A stretch of 6,250 bases of DNA from a bacterium (GCA_021824385.1 JAKAKU010000108.1:1-6250), one strand, 5' to 3'; shown: positions 1 to 6,048, counted from the stretch's first letter. Made by a program: numbers and translations. The notes: generated by a model not told the origin, from the sequence alone.

Positions 1-1350
1 AGTTGGAATGAGACACAACTTCCAACCCTATCAACTTCTTGGGTGGTTGCAACAGAAAGCTTGAAGCTCAAACCATTTACCGGTGTTGGAGCAGGCAACT
101 ATTTGAGTGCATTTTCTCGATTTATTCCCATTTCTTATAATGCAACACCACAGTGGAGCACTCGTTTTTCGAATGCAAGTAACTTCTACTTAACTGCAAT
201 TGCTGAGACCGGACTCCTCGGATTAGCATCGCTTGTAGTGCTTATGATTGCTTTTTATAAAACTTCAAAAAAATCTATTTCGGAAGGAATGGTCTTTGAG
301 TACGCTCCAGCAATACTCATGATTGTGTCACTTGCACTGTTCCCTGGAACACCTGTCCTTGTAGTATTGTTCTTTATAACTCTTGCCCTTTCTGGAAGAA
401 CACATATTGTTCATATGTTCACACCTGCACATGAAGCCGCTGATGCATCTACTGAAGGAAAATTTGCTACATTTGCCACCGCAATTCCCCTTATTTTAAT
501 CAGTGTCTTTGCGCTTTTCTTAGTCGGCCGTGAAGTAAAAGCAGAAGTTTTGTACCAGAAGGCATTGAATGCGGTAAGTGCACAAGATGGAAAGCTTGCA
601 TACGACACACTTCAAAGTGCAATCAATACCAGTCCATACAACGACAGAATGCATCTAACGTATTCTCAGCTTAATTTGCTGTTGGCCAATTCACTTACTC
701 AAAAGAAGACATTGTCTGATGATGAAAAGAATACGATTTCACAGCTCGTACAACAGGCAGTTCGTGAAGGAAGAGCCGCGGTTGCCCTCAACATTGATCG
801 ATCAGGAAATTGGGTAAATCTGGGAAGTATTTATAGAGCCGTTATTCCACTCGCAAAAGGTGCCGACCAATTTGCATTACAAACCTATTCGCAAGCAATA
901 GTTCTCGACCCGATTAATCCAAATGTGCGTGTAGCATTAGGTGGAGTGTATTACGGGCTCAAGAGGTATGAGGAGGCAATCGATGTCTTTAGACTTGCCA
1001 CTTCTGCAAAACCCGATTTTGCAAATGCTCACTACAATTTAGCAATTGCGTACCGAGATAATGGACAATATGACAAATCTTTAGCTGAACTTACCGGAGT
1101 TCTTTCACTTGTACAAAAAGATTCAGCTGATTACCAAGCAGTACAGAAAGAAATTGAAAACGTGAAGAGTAAGGCTCCTCAAAAGGCTCCTGCACCGGTG
1201 CAAACAGACAATCTCACGCCTCCGACAAAGATTGAGGAGAACAAGAAATTGCAAGAAAAGATTGCACTTCCAAATGAAGCAACACCAACAGCAGTAGTTT
1301 CACCTACTCCGGTGGAAAATAATGCTCCTGAAGCATCCCCATTACCATAA
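1..1350 (+). CDS. O-antigen ligase/polymerase-like membrane protein with C-terminal TPRs (5' partial)
   Basis: The frame is open from base 1; the GTG at 43 is internal, because the residues before it (ending STSW) continue the domain, so the true start lies upstream. Visible residues 1-132 look like the end of a WaaL/Wzy_C domain: a GVGAGN motif near 29-34, then SN-x9-GLLG at 60-74, followed by hydrophobic segments at about 65-85 and 102-132. Another membrane segment follows at about 155-176. The rest is soluble: helical TPR-like repeats at about 181-214 and 277-372, the best two ending in the typical A-x-x-x-P-D/N pattern, then a Pro/Ala-rich low-complexity tail. WaaL-family proteins transfer or polymerise lipid-linked glycans on the outer face of the cytoplasmic membrane; the TPR part probably binds a partner. 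The family's usual catalytic His in the H-N-x9-G-x-x-G motif is Ser here. A glycan ligase role is therefore likely but not certain. Confidence 0.8.
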   Translation, partial: SWNETQLPTLSTSWVVATESLKLKPFTGVGAGNYLSAFSRFIPISYNATPQWSTRFSNASNFYLTAIAETGLLGLASLVVLMIAFYKTSKKSISEGMVFEYAPAILMIVSLALFPGTPVLVVLFFITLALSGRTHIVHMFTPAHEAADASTEGKFATFATAIPLILISVFALFLVGREVKAEVLYQKALNAVSAQDGKLAYDTLQSAINTSPYNDRMHLTYSQLNLLLANSLTQKKTLSDDEKNTISQLVQQAVREGRAAVALNIDRSGNWVNLGSIYRAVIPLAKGADQFALQTYSQAIVLDPINPNVRVALGGVYYGLKRYEEAIDVFRLATSAKPDFANAHYNLAIAYRDNGQYDKSLAELTGVLSLVQKDSADYQAVQKEIENVKSKAPQKAPAPVQTDNLTPPTKIEENKKLQEKIALPNEATPTAVVSPTPVENNAPEASPLP

Positions 1351-1351
1351 A

Positions 1352-1368
1352 ATACTTTTATTAAGTAT
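1352..1368 (-). terminator. Weak hairpin in the convergent spacer, possible terminator
   Basis: ATACTT and AAGTAT form a 6-bp stem around a 5-base loop. Read on the minus strand it is followed by four T residues, so it could end transcripts from the tRNA side; read on the plus strand there is no T-tract. The stem is AT-rich and weak, about 120 bases past the tRNA. The remainder of the 1351-1487 spacer shows no convincing gene or signal. Confidence 0.25.
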
Positions 1369-1487
1369 CCATTTAGGTAGAAAATTCCCATTAGAAACTA
1401 ATCGTGTGAATGATACTCAGGTGAGACGAAGATTCCTAATGCTGTAACCGATGTAGACCGACCGATATAATTCACGGAAATACTTTG

Positions 1488-1558
1488 TGGACCGTGGCGG
1501 AATCGAACCGCCGTTTCTGCAATGCGAATGCAGTGTATTACCTCTGTACGAACGGCCC
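1488..1558 (-). tRNA. tRNA-Ala, anticodon CGC
   Basis: The minus strand folds into a full cloverleaf of 71 bases. It has a 7-bp acceptor stem (GGGCCGT/ACGGTCC) with a G3:U70 pair, the classic alanine identity element. The D-arm is short, with a GTA/TAC stem and a loop containing GG. The anticodon stem is CTGCA/TGCAG around loop TTCGCAT, giving anticodon CGC, which reads GCG. The variable loop has 4 bases, and the T-arm is GGCGG-TTCGATT-CCGCC. The discriminator is A; the 3' CCA is not encoded (the next bases are CAA), so the tRNA needs CCA-adding enzyme. It lies 30 bases past the M23 peptidase stop and has its own likely promoter in that gap. Confidence 0.95.
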
Positions 1559-1572
1559 TTCTGTTACCCCCG

Positions 1573-1581
1573 ATTATACCA
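1573..1581 (-). promoter_or_regulatory. Extended -10 promoter for tRNA-Ala
   Basis: The minus strand reads TGGTATAAT in the gap between the M23 stop and the tRNA: a perfect -10 hexamer with the TGn extension. It sits 14 bases before the mature tRNA 5' end, which would give a leader of only about 8 bases. No TTGACA-like -35 is found at 16-18 bases, which fits extended -10 promoters. The tRNA could also be transcribed by read-through from rho. Confidence 0.55.
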
Positions 1582-1588
1582 AATGAAG

Positions 1589-2695
1589 TTATCTGAGTAC
1601 TGAAAGTGGACTTATCCTTGTTGCGCCTTTGTACACTTCAAAATGCAAGTGAGTTCCTGTTGAGCGGCCAGTAGATCCCATTTGACCAATCGCAGACCCA
1701 CGGGTAACGGTTTGACCAACCACCACATACAACTTCTGCATATGCCCATACCGAGTACGATACCCATTGCCATGATCAATCATTACCATGTTTCCGTAGC
1801 CAGTATTATCCCAACCAGATGCAATAACCTTTCCGCTGTCGGCAGCCAATACCTGAGGTGATGCAGGGTTCGCAATATCGACTCCCGGATGATACCAATA
1901 GAACTTCTGTGTAATCACTCCTTGTGTTGGCCACACAAATGAACCTGAAGCCACCACGGTTCCCGCATCAGGGGTAATTTGCTTGACACGAGCGACTGGA
2001 GACCATGGAATTTCGTCTTGCTTCACACCATCGGGAACAATAACGAGTTGTCCAATTGCCAAATCAAACGTTTCATCGTTTACAAAGGTGTTAAAAGGAA
2101 AATCAACGATCGCCTGTTTGTTGGCGTCATATTTTTTGGCAATCGAATCAAGCGTGTCTCCTTTTTGCACTTTGTGAGAAACTCCCGTGACAGGCAGAAT
2201 TTGTAGAACCTGGCCATCTTTAATAGAATCTTTGGAAGCTAAATTGTTTTGCCAGCGAATGGTGTCTGTTGAGATATCAAACTTTTGAGCGATTGTGCTT
2301 ACCGTGTCGCCAGACTGCACCGTATAGTCAATAATAGAATCTCGATACTGCTGCTGAGAAAAATCGGTTGAAATACTGGTGTCTTCTGTTGAAGCAGATA
2401 AAACCTGAGAAGGACTTGGAACATCCCATGGGTTCACTCCTTGGGCTTCGAGTTGCTTAACAAGAACTGGCGCAACCATTATTCCAAGAGCGGTGATACC
2501 AGCCATACTTGAATGTACAAAGCGTGTGGCATGCTTCCCTCTTTGTTTGTAAAGCCTGCTCACAAACATTCCTTTCCCTGTTTCAAATCGGACAAACTGA
2601 GTGTGGAGTACTTTGGTAACAAAAATAAAAAGTTCTCGAAGAAATTGTGAAAAGTCTATGAAGAAGGGACGTGCCTCACGGAAAAATGATTTCAT
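1589..2695 (-). CDS. Membrane-anchored LysM-LysM-M23 peptidoglycan endopeptidase
   Basis: This is a 368-residue cell-wall hydrolase of the M23 (LytM/lysostaphin-like) zinc metallopeptidase family, which cuts peptide crosslinks in peptidoglycan. Residues 1-60 are basic and aromatic, then a membrane anchor spans about 63-79. Two LysM peptidoglycan-binding domains follow at about 124-168 (Q-SGDT) and 174-221 (Q-KGDT). The M23 domain covers about 252-368 and has all expected residues: zinc ligands His269 and Asp273 (HPGVD) and His351 (HLHFE), with catalytic-type His318 (YGHM) and His349. It should therefore be active outside the membrane. It starts 27 bases after the rho stop with no clear ribosome binding site. 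An internal ATG at 2569 (residue 43) has AGGG six bases upstream and could be an alternative start. The pre-anchor segment at 52-58 (H-A-T-R) resembles that of the sortase in this window. Family assignment is secure; the start is less so. Confidence 0.93.
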   Translation of the reverse strand: MKSFFREARPFFIDFSQFLRELFIFVTKVLHTQFVRFETGKGMFVSRLYKQRGKHATRFVHSSMAGITALGIMVAPVLVKQLEAQGVNPWDVPSPSQVLSASTEDTSISTDFSQQQYRDSIIDYTVQSGDTVSTIAQKFDISTDTIRWQNNLASKDSIKDGQVLQILPVTGVSHKVQKGDTLDSIAKKYDANKQAIVDFPFNTFVNDETFDLAIGQLVIVPDGVKQDEIPWSPVARVKQITPDAGTVVASGSFVWPTQGVITQKFYWYHPGVDIANPASPQVLAADSGKVIASGWDNTGYGNMVMIDHGNGYRTRYGHMQKLYVVVGQTVTRGSAIGQMGSTGRSTGTHLHFEVYKGATRISPLSVLR

Positions 2696-2722
2696 GGTAG
2701 CAAACCACAGGATAACAAAGTA

Positions 2723-3940
2723 TTAGACGGTTTTCAAACTGGTGAGGAATGACTTATTGTCGTCTGTCTTTTGCAGTTTCGTGAGTAGCATTTCGGTTCT
2801 CTCATCATCACTCATCATATCAAGCATACGTCTGAGAGTGAGAATTTGTTGCATGGTGTCTTTTCCGTATAAAAGCTCTTCTTGTCGTGTCCCAGAGCGC
2901 GTAACATTGATTGCGGGGAAAACACGCCGCTCAGCAAGTCGTCGATCTAAATGAAGTTCCATGTTACCAGTTCCTTTGAATTCCTCATACACAAGGTCAT
3001 CCATACGTGAGCCAGTATCAATCAAACAGGTTCCAATCATAGTAAGAGATCCGCCGTTTTCAATTTTTCGTGCTGCTCCAAAGAATTTCTTTGCAGGTTG
3101 TAAGGCCTCAGTATTAAATCCTCCACTGAGAGTTCTACCAGTGTTTGGAAGCGCCAAATTATATGCGCGTGCGAGTCTGGTGATCGAATCTAAAACAATT
3201 ACGACATCTTTGCCTTCTTCTACAAGTCTTTTGGCACGATCAAGAGCAAGCTCGCCTGCTCGGGTTTGTTCATGAACATCATCATCAAAGTTACTTGCGG
3301 CAACTTGTCCTTTTCCACCGGTCATTTCCTTCAAGCTTCGCGCAATATCGGTTACTTCCTCAGGTCGCTCCCCAATAAGAACGGCCATAATTTGTACATC
3401 AGGATGATTTTTTGCAATTCCGGTAATAATGTCTTTAATAAGCCATGTTTTACCAGCCTTTGGAGGCGACACGATAAGCCCACGTTGTCCAAATCCAATT
3501 GGAGCAACCAAATCAATCATTCGAGTTGTGAGCGTATCTTTGTCTGTTTCAAGTTTAATTTGCTTATCAGGATAAATTGCGGTGAGGTTATCAAATTCAG
3601 GTCGTTCACGCATTTCAACGGCTTCATTTCCGTTTACGGTTTCCACTTTCAAAAGTCCCCAATACCGCTCATTATCTTTCGGGCGCCTCGCGAGTCCTCC
3701 AACGAGGTCTCCGTTTCGTAAATTAAATCGTCGAATTTGAGAAGCAGAAATATAAATATCTTTGTTTGAAGGACTAAAATTAGGGCGCACCAAACCAGAG
3801 CCTTCGTTTGCAATGTCTAAAACTCCTTCAACTTGTTCTGTTGGGAGTGTTGCATCGGGAATGACTCGGTTATCAACGACGAGCGGTTGTGATTCTTGAT
3901 AAGAAGAATTGTCTGACTGTGAACTGTATTGTTGTGACAT
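2723..3940 (-). CDS. rho: Transcription termination factor Rho
   Basis: Rho is the hexameric RNA-dependent ATPase that ends transcription at C-rich, untranslated RNA. The 405-residue protein starts with about 35 polar, disordered-looking residues, then the cold-shock-like RNA-binding domain (EGVLDI at about 38-43, to about 120), then the RecA-type motor. The Walker A motif is PPKAGKT (159-165), with catalytic Glu191 in GERPEEV, Walker B Asp251 in VIVLDS, and the R-loop SRMDD (311-315). FKGTGNMELH (321-330) and RSGTR (348-352, with the arginine finger matching E. coli Arg366) complete the motor. The N-terminal Rho_N helix bundle of E. coli Rho is absent. Relative to E. coli (from memory) there is a 6-residue insertion at about 204-209, and the bicyclomycin-contact position Asp210 is Gly190. 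It is the first gene of a likely rho-M23 operon, preceded by a well-formed promoter. The ATG has no obvious Shine-Dalgarno sequence. Confidence 0.98.
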   Translation of the reverse strand: MSQQYSSQSDNSSYQESQPLVVDNRVIPDATLPTEQVEGVLDIANEGSGLVRPNFSPSNKDIYISASQIRRFNLRNGDLVGGLARRPKDNERYWGLLKVETVNGNEAVEMRERPEFDNLTAIYPDKQIKLETDKDTLTTRMIDLVAPIGFGQRGLIVSPPKAGKTWLIKDIITGIAKNHPDVQIMAVLIGERPEEVTDIARSLKEMTGGKGQVAASNFDDDVHEQTRAGELALDRAKRLVEEGKDVVIVLDSITRLARAYNLALPNTGRTLSGGFNTEALQPAKKFFGAARKIENGGSLTMIGTCLIDTGSRMDDLVYEEFKGTGNMELHLDRRLAERRVFPAINVTRSGTRQEELLYGKDTMQQILTLRRMLDMMSDDERTEMLLTKLQKTDDNKSFLTSLKTV

Positions 3941-4037
3941 AGTGTCGTGTCTGTCGGTAATACCTCATCTTTCATTTTCATAACAGGAGCTTCGGGCAAC
4001 TAAAGCTGAATGAAAAAAGTATTACAGAAGTAACTGT

Positions 4038-4066
4038 ATTGTATATAAAGGCTGTAAGGAAGTCAA
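4038..4066 (-). promoter_or_regulatory. Sigma70-type promoter for rho
   Basis: On the minus strand TTGACT (4066-4061) and TACAAT (4043-4038) are separated by exactly 17 bases, close to consensus. Transcription would start near 4031, giving a rho leader of about 90 bases. That leader holds a small AGCTT/AAGCT hairpin but no riboswitch I recognise. The promoter begins just after the terminator of the preceding gene, so the two units are insulated from each other. Confidence 0.7.
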
Positions 4067-4072
4067 ACTCTG

Positions 4073-4105
4073 AAAAAAATAAAGAGCCAACGGGTGTTGG
4101 CTCTT
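4073..4105 (-). terminator. Intrinsic terminator of the small unknown gene
   Basis: AAGAGCCAAC and GTTGGCTCTT form a perfect 10-bp stem with a 4-base loop (4082-4105). On the minus strand it is followed by TA and seven T residues (4079-4073). The stem begins 16 bases after the stop codon at 4122. On the plus strand the stem is followed by A residues, so it works only for the minus strand. It should also end transcripts running through from the LPxTG-sortase operon. Confidence 0.9.
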
Positions 4106-4121
4106 AAAAAAACTGAAAGAC

Positions 4122-4559
4122 CTACGCGGCATCATCGGCTACATAGTTCGCCGCGAAGTCGTGGAAGCTAAGGTTCCAGTCCTCATCAATGGCGAAGATA
4201 ACCCACTGTTCCTCCGGTGGTCGATTCGGATTCCTCATTTGGAGAGAAACATATTTCTCTCCACGGATCTGGCCACCCAGCGATACCATCACTGGTGGCG
4301 GCTCTGCAATCGGCAACTCAGGGTCATAAGTGTTTCCGTCGTATTGCGGCTCAGGAGCCTTCACCGAGACCGATATCAAAATGGCCAGCCATTCCAAGAA
4401 GTCTCCCCACCAGTAGGATGGGACCTCAATCGTAACTAACCCATCTGCGGGAAGGAAAGAATTCGAAAACATCGGGCCGTCAACAACACCTTTAACTGCC
4501 TTGCTGAGGCCGGGTGTTAACACATTTGCGGGTATCGTAATCTTGGTTGTTTGGTCCAA
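4122..4559 (-). CDS. Small hypothetical protein, TTG start
   Basis: I do not recognise this protein. From the TTG at 4559 it has 145 residues; an in-frame ATG at 4595 would give 157. I prefer TTG because a good promoter's -10 hexamer overlaps that ATG, so its transcript would begin downstream of it, and because AAGGAG lies 7 bases before the TTG. An ATT directly before the TTG is a less likely start. There is no signal peptide and no clear membrane helix; one hydrophobic stretch (WLAILISVSV, about 57-66) looks beta-like. A Pro-rich acidic linker follows at about 68-89, then a beta-rich end with VIFAIDEDW and a C-terminal ANYVADDAA. The product is probably a small, acidic, cytosolic protein. 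Its codons look richer in G and C than those of its neighbours, by eye only. It has its own promoter and a strong terminator. Confidence 0.75.
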   Translation of the reverse strand: MDQTTKITIPANVLTPGLSKAVKGVVDGPMFSNSFLPADGLVTIEVPSYWWGDFLEWLAILISVSVKAPEPQYDGNTYDPELPIAEPPPVMVSLGGQIRGEKYVSLQMRNPNRPPEEQWVIFAIDEDWNLSFHDFAANYVADDAA

Positions 4560-4566
4560 AATGCTT

Positions 4567-4572
4567 CTCCTT
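4567..4572 (-). promoter_or_regulatory. Strong Shine-Dalgarno deciding a TTG start
   Basis: The minus strand reads AAGGAG, then seven bases, then TTG at 4559-4557. This is the clearest ribosome binding site in the window; the other complete genes have weak or no such signal. It lies inside the longer ATG-started reading frame, which supports the shorter protein. Confidence 0.7.
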
Positions 4573-4593
4573 GAGATTAAATAGCTTGGAGAC

Positions 4594-4622
4594 ATTATAT
4601 ATTATAGGACTCAAAAAGTCAA
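4594..4622 (-). promoter_or_regulatory. Sigma70-type promoter overlapping the sortase stop codon
   Basis: On the minus strand TTGACT (4622-4617) and a perfect TATAAT (4599-4594) are 17 bases apart. The -35 contains the sortase TGA stop (4621-4619), and the -10 shares its last two bases with the ATG at 4595. The predicted start point is near 4587, giving a leader of about 28 bases to the TTG start. A second TATAAT lies 7 bases further upstream (4606-4601) but is badly spaced. Confidence 0.75.
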
Positions 4623-5356
4623 ATAGGATTCGCAAAAAGGAGGAGCCGTTTCCAACTGGTTCCCGGTGGATAGCAGGTTTGAAGAATAAGCTCTTCCCCA
4701 TCTTGAGGAGACAGCCATGAAACGTCTGAAGCTTCCACAATTTTTTGGCCGGTCACTCGATATTGGTGTACTTTCCCCTCGTAGTAGAGCTCAATTGTTT
4801 CGCCATTCGGAATTTTCCCCAGATCATAAAAAATGGCATTATAAGCTGCAATATTTAGAATTGAGTTGGTAGAATGTGCAAACAAAAAGATACGCGTTCC
4901 TTCACCTGGAAGACCGGTCCCTTTGGCTTGAGCAACTCCCTGTGAAAGGGCATCTTTATACTCTGATTCATCAAATGCGTTTATATTGGGAATAACCACA
5001 GATTTTGATCGAAGAAACGGGATATATATTGAAAACTGCGATGACACCGCCGCTTCTGGTGATACTTCATCTGAGGCTTGCGCTATTTGAACAGAGGATG
5101 TTTGTACTTGGGGAGTTACACCGATTTGTGCAAATTGGCTTTGGGATATTGGACCAAACGAATAAATATAGAGCGCCATAACCATACTTGTAATACCAGC
5201 TCCAATCGTGCGAGTAACGTGCGAGCGTTTCGTTAATTTCCGTGGAGTAATAACAACACTACCATGAGTTTTGCCCATATCTTTGTGGTACAACGTACCA
5301 AAAGGCTTGGTGTCATTCGGTGTCGCGACGAGGTTTTTCATAGAGATAGAGTCCAT
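4619..5356 (-). CDS. Sortase (LPxTG transpeptidase)
   Basis: Sortases are membrane-bound cysteine transpeptidases that cut LPxTG signals and join the protein to a cell-surface acceptor. Numbered from the ATG at 5356 (245 residues), a basic N-terminal part with H-V-T-R (46-49) leads to one membrane helix at about 50-68. A linker follows, then the sortase barrel from about 108 to the end. The catalytic set is visible: His161 in FLFAHS, Cys228 in LQTCYPPG, and Arg237 in WKRLLLF. The protein stops shortly after the Arg strand, as expected. The subclass is not clear to me; it may be class D- or E-like. It overlaps the upstream LPxTG gene by 44 bases, suggesting translational coupling. Other possible starts are TTG at 5365 and ATG at 5341; the 5356 ATG has TTGGA just upstream. 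The adjacent LPKTG protein is the obvious substrate. Confidence 0.92.
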   Translation of the reverse strand: MDSISMKNLVATPNDTKPFGTLYHKDMGKTHGSVVITPRKLTKRSHVTRTIGAGITSMVMALYIYSFGPISQSQFAQIGVTPQVQTSSVQIAQASDEVSPEAAVSSQFSIYIPFLRSKSVVIPNINAFDESEYKDALSQGVAQAKGTGLPGEGTRIFLFAHSTNSILNIAAYNAIFYDLGKIPNGETIELYYEGKVHQYRVTGQKIVEASDVSWLSPQDGEELILQTCYPPGTSWKRLLLFANPI

Positions 5357-5876
5357 ACATTCCAAGTCCAGCGAGGAAAATGCTCACCCAGAGCTCTGCT
5401 CCTGTTTTTGGAAGCGTCGTTTTAGTTGCAGAGGGCTTTGCAGAAGCCGTAGCAATAGGAGAAGAATTCAGCCGTGAAACCGGTGTAGCAGTTGGCGCAA
5501 TAGTAGGAGCAGGACTTGGTGAGCTAAAATTTGGATTTCCTGCTTTATATAAGTTACATGAGTTTTCGTTTTGTTTTACTCGAACAGCACAAGAGAGATT
5601 CTGGTTTGGAGCATAATAAAGGACTTGTCCACAACCGCTCGGAGGATTGGCACAAAATGAGTCATTTCGGGTGTCACTCAGCGTTGCATTCGTATCTTTC
5701 AAGTCACAAATGCCATCTTTATTTGTGTCCCCGTTTGGACAATTGTATGTCTCACAGCGAACAATCGATGCTCCATCAGTGCACTGAGACCAATAAGATG
5801 TTGATTGCGCGCTCACGCTCCCCACTGAAAGCGAGGCCAATACTATTGTTGATGCGAACAAAAAGAGTTTTTTCAT
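5313..5876 (-). CDS. LPxTG-anchored, Cys-rich surface protein with a calcium-loop motif
   Basis: This is a 187-residue secreted protein of unknown role with complete surface-anchoring signals. A Sec signal peptide spans 1-23 (MKK, hydrophobic core, SVSA then Gln24). The mature head, about 24-115, carries eight cysteines (32, 41, 46, 57, 75, 82, 96, 107), an even number that suits disulfides. It contains a D-x-N-x-D-G-x-x-D-x-x-D loop at 50-61 that matches EF-hand, dockerin or thrombospondin type 3 calcium sites. A Pro/Ser/Thr-rich stalk covers about 117-153. The sorting signal is LPKTG at 155-159, then a hydrophobic helix (about 162-178) and a charged KPRRDTE tail. It is first in a two-gene operon with the sortase and has a promoter upstream. 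The ATG at 5876 has only a weak ribosome binding site. The anchoring role is well supported; the function of the head domain is unknown. Confidence 0.9.
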   Translation of the reverse strand: MKKLFLFASTIVLASLSVGSVSAQSTSYWSQCTDGASIVRCETYNCPNGDTNKDGICDLKDTNATLSDTRNDSFCANPPSGCGQVLYYAPNQNLSCAVRVKQNENSCNLYKAGNPNFSSPSPAPTIAPTATPVSRLNSSPIATASAKPSATKTTLPKTGAELWVSIFLAGLGMYGLYLYEKPRRDTE

Positions 5877-5940
5877 TTCGTGCAGTTACCGTGATTAACT
5901 ATTTGTCTGGCAGATGTGTGCCAAAATTGAAGAATTGAAT

Positions 5941-5969
5941 AGGATAACCTATATATGATGAGAAGTCAA
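5941..5969 (-). promoter_or_regulatory. Probable promoter of the LPxTG-sortase operon
   Basis: On the minus strand TTGACT (5969-5964) and TATCCT (5946-5941, four of six consensus bases) are 17 bases apart. The start point would be near 5934, with a leader of about 58 bases. The -10 is weaker than in the other two promoters, but the -35 and spacing are identical to theirs. Confidence 0.5.
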
Positions 5970-6011
5970 GCTTATGTGGTGTACCAAACAACCTATAAAT
6001 CGAGACGTGTC

Positions 6012-6048
6012 AAAAAAAAGATCCGGTATGAGATGTTCTCATACCGGA
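6012..6048 (-). terminator. Intrinsic terminator of the gene at the right edge
   Basis: TCCGGTATGAGA and TCTCATACCGGA form a perfect 12-bp stem around a 3-base loop (6022-6048). On the minus strand the stem is followed by TC and eight T residues (6019-6012). It begins 14 bases after the stop at 6063-6065 and separates that gene from the LPxTG-sortase operon. On the plus strand there is no T-tract. Confidence 0.92.

Noticed and set aside
1390..1402. Small ATTAG/CTAAT hairpin in the convergent spacer
   Set aside because: Five AT-rich pairs with no T-tract; likely chance.
3266..3721. A 151-codon plus-strand frame opposite rho
   Set aside because: It lies fully antisense to strongly conserved Rho motifs and its translation has no domain-like pattern.
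3817..3999. A 60-codon minus-strand frame starting in the rho leader and overlapping the rho start, possible upstream regulatory ORF or frameshifted Rho N-terminus
   Set aside because: It has no ribosome binding site and no recognisable protein character, and Rho already has a complete RNA-binding domain in its own frame.
4122..4595. A tmRNA gene suggested by the ssrA-like C-terminus
   Set aside because: No tRNA-like acceptor and T-arm pairing was found around it, and the tag-like residues end a long open frame with its own start signals.
5531..5938. A 135-codon plus-strand frame opposite the LPxTG gene
   Set aside because: The minus-strand protein has a signal peptide, stalk and sorting signal; the plus-strand frame is a shadow rich in Ser, His and Leu without structure.
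6009..6014. A consensus TTGACA on the minus strand just after the right-hand terminator, as a promoter
   Set aside because: No -10-like hexamer lies 16-18 bases downstream; the TTGACT at 5969-5964 has a better partner.
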